From Maribellus maritimus (GTDB taxonomy: Bacteria > Bacteroidota > Bacteroidia > Bacteroidales > Prolixibacteraceae), in NCBI RefSeq assembly GCF_022267315.1, contig NZ_JAIKLE010000004.1, positions 124,001 to 188,000 of the forward strand: a DNA stretch of 64,000 nucleotides. Direction: 5' to 3'. The position numbers and the translations under genes were made by a program. The notes beneath the pieces were generated by a model. The model did not search any database and had not been told where the DNA came from. It saw only the letters and a list, made by a program, of their open reading frames with translations. Each line of letters opens with the position of its first letter. The stretch's first letter is position 1. This document shows, in pieces, positions 34,898 to 42,217 of this stretch.

Positions 34898-35404
34898 TTG
34901 AGCAAAGAAGAGAAATTTAACGCCATCGTAGCAGAGAACAGTACGCGCATCCGGAACATTTGCAGATATTATAATTCCAATGGAGAGGAGCAAAAAGACA
35001 TGTACCAGGAAGTGCTGGTAAATATTTGGAAAAGTCTCGACAGTTTCAGAGGCGATTCTGCACTTAGCACATGGGTTTACCGTGTAGCTGTAAATACTTC
35101 TCTCACTTATACGGGGAAGGCATTCAGGCACATGAAACTGATGGTAAATGGAGATACAAAGAACCTGAACTCTGTTTTGGATGATGAAGATCTTAAGGAA
35201 AAGTTGGAACAGGAGGACCAACTCGACAAGTTGCAGACTGAACTAAACCAATTGTCGGTAATCGACAAGGCGCTGATTTCTTTAATGCTCGAAGGACTTT
35301 CCATGAAAGAGATTGCTGATGTAATTGGAATTACGGAGCCCAATGTGAAAGTTAAAATACATCGGGTGAAAACACAGTTAAAAGAAAAGCTGAAAGGAGA
35401 ATAA
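34898..35404 (+). CDS. RNA polymerase sigma factor, ECF type (TTG start)
   Basis: 168 aa. Region 2 contains EEQKDMYQEVLVNIWKSLDS and STWVYRVAVNTSLTY; region 4 contains SMKEIADVIGITEPNVKVKI. There is no ATG before region 2, so a TTG start at 34898 is the best choice, giving SKEEKFNAIVAENSTRIRNI. The next gene, a four-TM protein, starts 1 nt after its stop. This is a sigma factor with a multi-pass partner instead of a FecR or zinc-finger anti-sigma. Confidence 0.9.
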   Translation: MSKEEKFNAIVAENSTRIRNICRYYNSNGEEQKDMYQEVLVNIWKSLDSFRGDSALSTWVYRVAVNTSLTYTGKAFRHMKLMVNGDTKNLNSVLDDEDLKEKLEQEDQLDKLQTELNQLSVIDKALISLMLEGLSMKEIADVIGITEPNVKVKIHRVKTQLKEKLKGE

Positions 35405-35405
35405 T

Positions 35406-35951
35406 ATGAAAACTGATAACGAAAATAGTAACTACACAGACCTCAACCCTTTAATTTCAAAATTAAAAAAAGAGGATACAAATTATGCCGTAATAGTTAG
35501 GGCTGTTCAGTTTATGTATTGGATCTTCGTTCCTTTTATCGGAATTATGACTGTTCGTGAATACATGGATTCCAGTAATGTTATTGCTATCATCAGCGGA
35601 GTTTGTAATATGTTGGCTTTTACAGGTCTAGCCCTGTCTTTTAGAAAGTATTATTACGAGTATAAATTTGTTGACTATTCTCTTCCAACCATTCAAATGC
35701 TAAAAAAAGCCGTTCATCGTTACCAACCATTTCAAAAGAAATCAATTCGGGTACTGGTTCCTCTTATTTTAATTGACGTCGCATTGACCCTGGATTGGAT
35801 GGAAGATGATACCTCCTTATTTTTTACGCAGGCTTTTTTTTGGGGAGCGATACTATTCGGGGTCATTATCGGGTTGATACTTTGGTATGTCAGATACAAA
35901 CCCATTCGCGATGAAGCACAGCGGTTAGTAAGGGAAATTGAAGGTGAATAA
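35406..35951 (+). CDS. Four-TM membrane protein paired with the sigma factor
   Basis: 181 aa. The soluble N-terminus (~1-32) is charged (NPLISKLKKEDTNYAVIVRA). Four hydrophobic segments follow (~33-50, ~60-82, ~115-130, ~142-165) and then a charged tail. No named domain was recognised. Its ATG lies 1 nt after the sigma stop, so it is coupled to it. A membrane anti-sigma or sensor role is likely but inferred from context. Confidence 0.75.
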   Translation: MKTDNENSNYTDLNPLISKLKKEDTNYAVIVRAVQFMYWIFVPFIGIMTVREYMDSSNVIAIISGVCNMLAFTGLALSFRKYYYEYKFVDYSLPTIQMLKKAVHRYQPFQKKSIRVLVPLILIDVALTLDWMEDDTSLFFTQAFFWGAILFGVIIGLILWYVRYKPIRDEAQRLVREIEGE

Positions 35952-36068
35952 TTGTTTAGTTGTCGATGGCAGGTATTGTCAAAAAGCCTGAAGCTGTCCT
36001 TTCTGTCTCAAATCGCTAATTTGGCTGGCATTGTTCTTTAGAACGTTGCAGTCGTTATAGCAATTTAA

Positions 36069-36294
36069 TACCGCAGGCTGGCCGATATTCTCGAAATATC
36101 TGCGATGGATTATACCATTTTGCGTCCCGATTGGTTTACGAATGCCAACGAAGTAGATTATGAAATCACCTATAAATGAGAACCGGAAAAGGGACTAGAC
36201 GTATCACAAAAAAGAATCAGGCGGTTTGTTCAACTATTGTTGCCAATCCCGAGTTATATAAAAATGAAAAATTTGGTATTAGCAAACCTTTATA
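36069..36294 (+). pseudogene. Remnant of an NAD(P)-binding (NmrA/SDR-type) oxidoreductase, C-terminal part
   Basis: The frame beginning TAC at 36069 reads YRRLADILEISAMDYTILRP, then DWFTNANEVDYEITYK, and a TGA stop at 36177-36179. Translation resumes as EPEKG..., then a shift at the A-rich run near 36208 into STIVANPELYKNEKFGISKP and TAA. This matches the usual end of NmrA/SDR-type NAD(P)-binding proteins (YTILRP, EVDYE, EP-KG, PEL-Y). There is at least one stop, one frameshift, and a missing N-terminus with an upstream in-frame TAA at 36066. The rest of the gap 35952-36375 shows no gene. Confidence 0.75.
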
Positions 36295-36375
36295 ATTAAG
36301 AACATTTTTTTTGAATAAATCCAGGTGTTTACTGAATCTTTTTGCAAAATAAGAGTTAAGAAATAAGTAACAACG

Positions 36376-37203
36376 TTAGAGATAAAACAACCGAATCCAG
36401 CCCTGTATTATTTCGCCGGTTTCCGGGTCAAGTTGCGAACCAAACATACTATGGGGTATGGAATAAACAAGCAACATTACTAATGATGCAATGACTGTAT
36501 AAAGCGGACGTTCCTTTTTCCGGTTCATAAAAAAAGCAATAACCCAGAAAATAAAGGCAAACAAAGTTTTGTTGTCTGTCAGATCCCAGGCAAATGGAAT
36601 TCCTGCCCAGGCTTCACCAAAAGCATACCATTGAACCCATGGGCCCAGAATCATACCACCAATAAAAAGTGCTATGACTGTAATAGTGGTAAACAGTTTA
36701 TATCTCTTATGACGGAATAAAGCCATAATGCCCGCCAGGTTTCCAAGGAACATAGCAAAGAACATAAAGAAAATATGCGGAAATAAAACACTCAGCTGAA
36801 CATCTCCTTTAAATCTGATTATTACGGTTTGAGCATCATTTAACGCGTATCTTTTTCCGTTTTTTTCAAGTATAACAAGATATTCATATTTACCCGCAGG
36901 AGGAAGGTGAGGCAAATATCCTACAAGATTATCATATTGCCGTTCCATTTCTACTTTTGTCCACGGATCGTTAGTAGGGTATTTTCTGTATTCCAAAATT
37001 CCCGATATATTTTGATCCGGTATGTTAAGTTCTATTTTACAATCATTTTCTCCGCCATGGCTTCTGATTAAATTAAAATTGTAGGTAGTGTTTTCTATAT
37101 TGATTTCTACCTTTTTGTCGTATGTAGGGCCTGTTTTTTTTTGATAAATTATCGCACCTGCGGTTATTAAAATTGCGACGATCCAATAAAGAAATGTTTT
37201 CAT
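36376..37203 (-). CDS. Hypothetical membrane protein with periplasmic beta domain
   Basis: 275 aa. One N-terminal membrane segment (~4-21), then a ~120-residue soluble region with beta patterns (KVEINIENTTYNFNLIRSHG, PAGKYEYLVILEKNGKRYAL). At least four further membrane helices follow (~138-158, ~168-190, ~208-225, ~232-250). The tail HSMFGSQLDPETGEIIQGWI is distinctive. I do not recognise the family. It has no operon partner and is flanked by a pseudogene and a 656-nt gap. Confidence 0.7.
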   Translation of the reverse strand: MKTFLYWIVAILITAGAIIYQKKTGPTYDKKVEINIENTTYNFNLIRSHGGENDCKIELNIPDQNISGILEYRKYPTNDPWTKVEMERQYDNLVGYLPHLPPAGKYEYLVILEKNGKRYALNDAQTVIIRFKGDVQLSVLFPHIFFMFFAMFLGNLAGIMALFRHKRYKLFTTITVIALFIGGMILGPWVQWYAFGEAWAGIPFAWDLTDNKTLFAFIFWVIAFFMNRKKERPLYTVIASLVMLLVYSIPHSMFGSQLDPETGEIIQGWIRLFYL

Positions 37204-37825
37204 TCAAGTTTGTCTTTGGTTATACAAGTATATAAACTTTTTTTAGTAAAAAAGTTGAATAAACAATCTAAAATGACCGGTGTTTTTTTCAGAAGAAAGC
37301 TGATGTCCGTTTTTCTATAAATTTTGTCGGAAGTTTTTACTCCTTATTGACAATACATATAGTTGAAGTTTGGATATTATTTTATATTCAGGAACAAACA
37401 AAAAAAGAGAAATATAACTTGTTGTTTTTATTTTTTTGAGTTGCCAAATTTCTATCGCAATTTCAGAAAAAAAATGAAATAATAAATCCATTTTTTAAAA
37501 TTCAGGTAAGTATTTGAAATGTTAATAGTTACGATTATTTTTATGCCGAAAAGGGAATCGGAATAAACTGATCACAAGGGGAAGATACTGGTATATGCTG
37601 AGGCTCACTTCAACCTGCAGCAACAGTAGAATGATATACCTTTTTTTATAAAAACAAAGCAATGACAACGGTTAGCACTACCACCGCTTTTTTGAGTTTA
37701 GGCGCTCGGACAATTCACCCCAAAATGGCAGGAAGAGGATAAAAAAGGAACAATCGTTCAACGCTTGGAATATTGTTACGATACAATTTTGCTCAAAAGA
37801 CTATTTTTTTTTAACCTTCTTTTTT
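37204..37825 (+). other. Long non-coding gap with a possible coding trace
   Basis: This AT-rich stretch between divergent genes has no supported gene. A frame at ~37699-37795 reads without stops (ALGQFTPKWQEEDKKGTIVQ, then RLEYCYDTILLKRLFF) and looks protein-like, but it lacks a start and I cannot assign it. The run of T and A tracts near 37800 leads into the promoter of the next gene. Confidence 0.3.
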
Positions 37826-37833
37826 TATCTTTG
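37826..37833 (+). promoter_or_regulatory. Candidate -7 box (TATCTTTG) for the DUF6807 gene
   Basis: TATCTTTG matches TAnnTTTG and ends 26 nt before the ATG at 37860, giving a short leader of about 20 nt. Confidence 0.45.
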
Positions 37834-37859
37834 ATTAGTTCCAACTAAATTTAATAAAT

Positions 37860-38891
37860 ATGAAAAAGTTGTTTTTACTCGTAACTCTCTTTGTTTTTAT
37901 TGTTTCAGGTATGTCAGCACAACCAAAAATTCAGTTAGTAGAAAAACCAACAGAAAAGAAAGTTGATGTATTGATTGATAATGAGTTGTTTACATCGTAT
38001 ATCTACCCGGATAATATTAAAAAGCCTGTGTTGTGGCCTGTAGTCACTGCAGAGGGAAATGAAATTACACGGCAATTTCCGTTAAAAAATAAGCCGGGAG
38101 AACGAGTGGATCATCCCCATCATGTGGGAATATGGCTAAACTATGGTGATGTTAACGATTTGGATTTTTGGAATAATTCCGAGGCAATACCAGCAGACAG
38201 GGCTGATAGTTATGGTACAATATATCATAATAAAGTTGTTTCGGCAAAGAGCGGAAACAAAAATGGAATTTTGAAAACTACATCTGAATGGAAAAATAAT
38301 GCTGGTGAAACGCTTTTAGATGACAACACCGAATTTTCTTTTTCTACGGAAGGGAAAACCAGAATAATAGATCGGGAGACTACATTAAAAGCAGTAAACG
38401 GTAAAGTTGAAATTAACGATAATAAAGAGGGAATGTTCGCCATTCGTGTAACCCGGGATTTGGAATTACCCTCGACTGGCAAGGTTAAACTCGTTGATTC
38501 GCATGGAGTAGTTACTGAGGTTGAAGCTTCTGACGACGATATTGCAAATGGAAATTATTTAAGTAGTGAAGGAATAGAAGGTGGTGATGTTTGGGCAACA
38601 CGCGCTAAGTGGATGAAATTATATGGCAAAGTTAACGGAGAGAAAGTGGCGGTAGTTATTTTTGATCATCCCGACAATCCAGGATACCCAACATATTGGC
38701 ATGCGCGCGGATACGGATTATTTGCGGCAAATACATTAGGGCAGAAAATATTTTCAGAGGGTAAAGAAGAAATGAATTTCTCAATTGATGAGGGGAAAAC
38801 AGCGACTTTTAAATATCGTTTGGCGGTATTTTCAGGAGATCCTTCAGTGGCAGAAATAAATAAAATGGCCAAAGATTTTGAGAAGAAATAA
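37860..38891 (+). CDS. Exported DUF6807 (PmoA-type) protein
   Basis: 343 aa with a Sec signal (MKKLFLLVTLFVFIVSGMSA). The mature domain (~30-340) has conserved His-rich motifs VDHPHHVGIWLNYGDV and YPTYWHARGYGLFAANTLG, as in DUF6807/PmoA-family proteins found near glycan loci. Function is not established. Hydrolase-like clusters of His and Asp suggest a metal or sugar-binding site. It is followed 79 nt later by the SpmAB fusion on the same strand. Confidence 0.8.
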   Translation: MKKLFLLVTLFVFIVSGMSAQPKIQLVEKPTEKKVDVLIDNELFTSYIYPDNIKKPVLWPVVTAEGNEITRQFPLKNKPGERVDHPHHVGIWLNYGDVNDLDFWNNSEAIPADRADSYGTIYHNKVVSAKSGNKNGILKTTSEWKNNAGETLLDDNTEFSFSTEGKTRIIDRETTLKAVNGKVEINDNKEGMFAIRVTRDLELPSTGKVKLVDSHGVVTEVEASDDDIANGNYLSSEGIEGGDVWATRAKWMKLYGKVNGEKVAVVIFDHPDNPGYPTYWHARGYGLFAANTLGQKIFSEGKEEMNFSIDEGKTATFKYRLAVFSGDPSVAEINKMAKDFEKK

Positions 38892-38970
38892 CAAAGCCTT
38901 TGTTTTTTAGTCCCCCATTTCTTATGAAAAATACATTTGTCTTTCTACATTTGGGGTTTTACATGTAGGA

Positions 38971-40203
38971 ATGGCTTTGAATTATATTTGGATATTCTTT
39001 TTTCTTGTCGCTTTTGTCATAGGCCTGGCAAAACTGATATTTTTGGGAGACACTCAGGTTTTTCCTGAAATGATGAATGCCACATTTGATATGGCTAAAA
39101 CCGGGTTTGAGATCTCGTTGGGGTTGACCGGTGTTCTTACCCTTTGGATGGGAATAATGAAAATAGGAGAAAAGGGGGGGATCGTAAAGGTTTTTTCAAA
39201 ATTTATCGGTCCTTTCTTTTACAAGCTTTTTCCTGAATTGGGAAAATCCCATCCTGCGCACGGTTCCATTATGCTTAACATCGCAGCCAATATGCTTAAC
39301 CTTGATAATGCTGCTACACCAATGGGATTAAAAGCAATGCAGGAAATGCAGGAAACCAATCCGCATAAAAAAACCGCATCCAATGCACAAATTATGTTTT
39401 TGGTATTAAACACCTCCGGGTTGACACTTTTACCCATTAGTATTATGGTTTACCGTGCACAATTGGGAGCGGTTAATCCATCCGATATTTTTATACCTAT
39501 TTTACTGGCAACTTATTTTTCTACAATTGCAGGGCTGATTTCAGTTGCCATTTACCAGAAAATTAATTTGCTTGACAGAGTAGTATTGACCTATCTTGGT
39601 GCCTTAACCGTTTTTATTGTCGGCATAATCTGGTATTTCTCCACGCTCGATAAAGACTCAATTACACGAATATCAACTGTGGCAAGTAACCTTATTTTGT
39701 TTTCTGTAATTGTAGCTTTTATCTTAATGGCAATTTTCAGAAAAGTAAATGTTTATGAGGCGTTTATCGAAGGTGCCAAAGATGGCTTTAAAACGGCAGT
39801 TAAGATTATTCCGTATTTGGTTGCTATTTTGGTTGCCATCGGCGTTTTTCGAGCATCGGGGGCGATGGACTGGTTTGTGTCTGGCTTTTCCTGGGCGTTT
39901 GAACAAGCAGGAATTAATACTGATTTTATACCGGCTTTGCCAACAGCACTTATGAAACCGCTGAGTGGAAGCGGTGCCCGCGGAATGATGGTGGATGCCA
40001 TGTCGACCTATGGTGCAGACTCGTTTGTTGGCAGAGTAGCAAGCACTGTTCAGGGAGCTACCGACACAACTTTTTATATTCTGGCAGTTTATTTTGGTTC
40101 TGTGGGAATTAAGAACACGCGTTATGCCTTTGTTTGCGGTTTAATCGCCGATTTTGTCGGGATTATTGCATCTGTTTTTATGGCCTACCTGTTCTTTTAT
40201 TAG
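38971..40203 (+). CDS. SpmA-SpmB fusion (nucleoside-recognition domain) membrane protein
   Basis: 410 aa with about ten membrane segments. The N-terminal half matches SpmA (NIAANMLNLDNAATPMGLKA, FLVLNTSGLTLLPISIMVYR), the C-terminal half matches SpmB (LMKPLSGSGARGMMVDAMST, ADSFVGRVASTVQGATDTTF). In Bacillus these are separate spore-maturation genes; here they are fused, as in other non-sporulating Bacteroidota. The Gate-type nucleoside-recognition fold suggests a transporter; the substrate is unknown. It lies downstream of the DUF6807 gene, possibly on the same transcript. Confidence 0.9.
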   Translation: MALNYIWIFFFLVAFVIGLAKLIFLGDTQVFPEMMNATFDMAKTGFEISLGLTGVLTLWMGIMKIGEKGGIVKVFSKFIGPFFYKLFPELGKSHPAHGSIMLNIAANMLNLDNAATPMGLKAMQEMQETNPHKKTASNAQIMFLVLNTSGLTLLPISIMVYRAQLGAVNPSDIFIPILLATYFSTIAGLISVAIYQKINLLDRVVLTYLGALTVFIVGIIWYFSTLDKDSITRISTVASNLILFSVIVAFILMAIFRKVNVYEAFIEGAKDGFKTAVKIIPYLVAILVAIGVFRASGAMDWFVSGFSWAFEQAGINTDFIPALPTALMKPLSGSGARGMMVDAMSTYGADSFVGRVASTVQGATDTTFYILAVYFGSVGIKNTRYAFVCGLIADFVGIIASVFMAYLFFY

Positions 40204-40247
40204 GGCTTCTCAGGTAAATTTCGATTCAATTCCGCAAAAGAAGATTC

Positions 40248-40661
40248 TTAAATATCCACAGAATCATAAACCACAACCTTTTCCCATAAATCAGAATTTT
40301 CTTCAATAAACTTTAAATGCAGCGGGTGTGTTTGGTAAACAAGTTGGTCTTCCAAAGTGTCAAACATTACCAAATAAGAATAGGTATAAGAATTGTCAAC
40401 AACTCCCCGTTCTTCAGTAGCAGCCGGAATTCCAATATGGCTTACAGTAATAGTTTCTACTTTGAGTAACTTTTCCAAAGCATTTTCAAATTGTTGACGA
40501 TGCGCCTGATTATCGGGCTCTTTCAACCAGAAAAAAACATGATGTAATAAAGCGCTGCTAATTTTAACTTCGCCCGCTCCTGCTGTTTTTGATATACCTG
40601 AAATACCTGCCAAAGCAAGTGCTGCTGTTCCTTTTTTGATAAATGACCTTCTGTTTTTCAT
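40248..40661 (-). CDS. Exported Dabb-domain (stress-responsive A/B barrel) protein
   Basis: 137 aa. The N-terminus MKNRRSFIKKGTAALALAGI is a Tat-type signal (RRSFIKK). A ~100-residue ferredoxin-like Dabb domain follows (LLHHVFFWLKEPDNQAHRQQ, YTYSYLVMFDTLEDQLVYQT). Family members form dimeric barrels; most catalytic roles are unknown. It starts 4 nt after the DinB-like gene stop, so both belong to the kdsA transcript. Confidence 0.85.
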   Translation of the reverse strand: MKNRRSFIKKGTAALALAGISGISKTAGAGEVKISSALLHHVFFWLKEPDNQAHRQQFENALEKLLKVETITVSHIGIPAATEERGVVDNSYTYSYLVMFDTLEDQLVYQTHPLHLKFIEENSDLWEKVVVYDSVDI

Positions 40662-40665
40662 AAAT

Positions 40666-41148
40666 TTATATTTTTAGTAATTTTTCAATTTCAGAAATAT
40701 GTAGTTTAAAATGCCGCGGAAAATCTTCAACCATTTTTTTTAACGATACCTTTTCATATTTATCCGCCATCCACTCGTTATCCAGTTTAGCGGTGTTGAT
40801 ATTTTTGATGACATGTGTAAGATGCAAATGGATATATTTCCACAATGCAATCATATTTTTCCAGTTTTCGTTTTCATAGTCTTGTATGGCAATCCAACGG
40901 TCATTATTTCCATAGGTCGCATAGTTGGGGAATTCCAGTGGCGATTCGCTGTATTGTAAATGAATAATCCTGTGCGTGTTGTTCGATGCCGAATCAATCA
41001 TGTGCCCAACAATATGTTTTATTGTTCGGTTTTGAATATTTTTTGGAATTCCAATTTGGTTTTCAGAAAGATTTTTAAACTTTTCCTCCCATTCAAAAAC
41101 CAATGCTTCCAGTTCATCTGCCAGGTATTGAAATTGACTCATAACCAT
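40666..41148 (-). CDS. DinB-family protein
   Basis: 160 aa forming a four-helix bundle. Patterns IKHIVGHMIDSASNNTHRII and MVEDFPRHFKLHISEIEKLL fit DinB/DfsB-like proteins, with the metal-type His in helix 2 and helix 4. Several such proteins bind a divalent metal and use a thiol cofactor; the reaction is unknown here. An alternative ATG lies two codons in. It starts 9 nt after kdsA and ends 4 nt before the Dabb gene. Confidence 0.8.
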   Translation of the reverse strand: MVMSQFQYLADELEALVFEWEEKFKNLSENQIGIPKNIQNRTIKHIVGHMIDSASNNTHRIIHLQYSESPLEFPNYATYGNNDRWIAIQDYENENWKNMIALWKYIHLHLTHVIKNINTAKLDNEWMADKYEKVSLKKMVEDFPRHFKLHISEIEKLLKI

Positions 41149-41157
41149 AAAATATTG

Positions 41158-41979
41158 TTATTTAAAGTTGCCAACAACTTTTTTTATTGCCACTAGTTTT
41201 TTTAGAAGAGGTTCAAGTAAATCGAGTTGTAGCATGTTTGCTCCATCCGATTTTGCCTTTTGAGGCTCAGGGTGCGTTTCAATAAAGATGCCGTCGACTC
41301 CAACTGCAATTCCTGCGCGGGCAATGGTTTCAATCAATTCCGGTTTTCCCCCTGTAATTCCGCTGGCCTGGTTCGGTTGTTGCAACGAGTGGGTAATATC
41401 CAAAACCACCGGCACATCCATCGCCTGCATAACCGGGACTCCCCGATAATCGACCACCAAATCCTGGTATCCGAAAGTAGTTCCCCTCTCAGTAAGAATT
41501 ATTTTATTATTTCTACTTTCGCGTACTTTGTTTACCGCAAATTGCATTGCTTCAGCCGATAAAAACTGTCCTTTTTTAATATTTACAGTTTTACCGGTTT
41601 TGGCAGCTGCAACCAGAATATCGGTCTGCCGGCATAAAAATGCGGGAATCTGCAAAACATCAACAAATTCAGCTGCCATTACCGCTTCTTCGGCAGAATG
41701 AATGTCAGTTACCGTAGGTAAATTATAAGTTTCTCCCACTTTTTGCAGAATTTTCAGCGCTTTTTTATCACCTATCCCGGTAAACGAATCGAGTCGTGAG
41801 CGGTTGGCTTTTCGGTATGAGCCTTTAAAAATATAAGGAATTTTCAGCCTGTTGGTAATTTCTACAATCGTTTCTGCAATTTCCAAAGCCATCTTTTCGC
41901 TTTCGATGGCGCATGGCCCGGCCATCAGGAAAAAAGAATCTTCGCCGGTGTGCCTTAGTTTGTCAATATGAAAATTCAT
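41158..41979 (-). CDS. kdsA: 3-deoxy-8-phosphooctulonate (KDO-8-phosphate) synthase
   Basis: 273 aa, full length. It condenses PEP with arabinose 5-phosphate to make KDO-8-P for lipopolysaccharide. Motifs seen are MAGPCAIESEKMALEIAE (with Cys23), KGSYRKANRSRLDSFTGIGD, ILTERGTTFGYQDLVVDYRG, the metal-type FIETHPEPQKAKSDG. Cys in GPCAIES is where metal-independent enzymes have Asn, so this is the metal-dependent class. It leads a DinB-Dabb pair with 9- and 4-nt gaps. The coupling to those genes is unexplained. Confidence 0.96.
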   Translation of the reverse strand: MNFHIDKLRHTGEDSFFLMAGPCAIESEKMALEIAETIVEITNRLKIPYIFKGSYRKANRSRLDSFTGIGDKKALKILQKVGETYNLPTVTDIHSAEEAVMAAEFVDVLQIPAFLCRQTDILVAAAKTGKTVNIKKGQFLSAEAMQFAVNKVRESRNNKIILTERGTTFGYQDLVVDYRGVPVMQAMDVPVVLDITHSLQQPNQASGITGGKPELIETIARAGIAVGVDGIFIETHPEPQKAKSDGANMLQLDLLEPLLKKLVAIKKVVGNFK

Positions 41980-41996
41980 AATGCTTTTCTTTCATG

Positions 41997-42004
41997 CAAA
42001 TTTA
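41997..42004 (-). promoter_or_regulatory. Candidate -7 box (TAAATTTG) for kdsA
   Basis: On the minus strand TAAATTTG fits TAnnTTTG and lies 17 nt before the kdsA ATG, giving an extremely short leader. No -33 box is evident. The remaining gap up to 42217 holds nothing else I can support. Confidence 0.35.
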
Positions 42005-42217
42005 GAAAGTAAAACTGAAGTTTGCTGCTAATTCTCCATCATAATTTTAAAATCTGTGATTTACTTTTTATCGGGAATACCTAAAAAAATACGATTGCTC
42101 AACCATTCTTCCCGGCGTTTTTTTGTAGCTAAGTTTTATCAATATTTATCACTAACCGGTAAACAAGGTTGCCCGACTTTTGAGTTTTTAAGATGGTAGT
42201 TTTGGATCCGATTTTTT

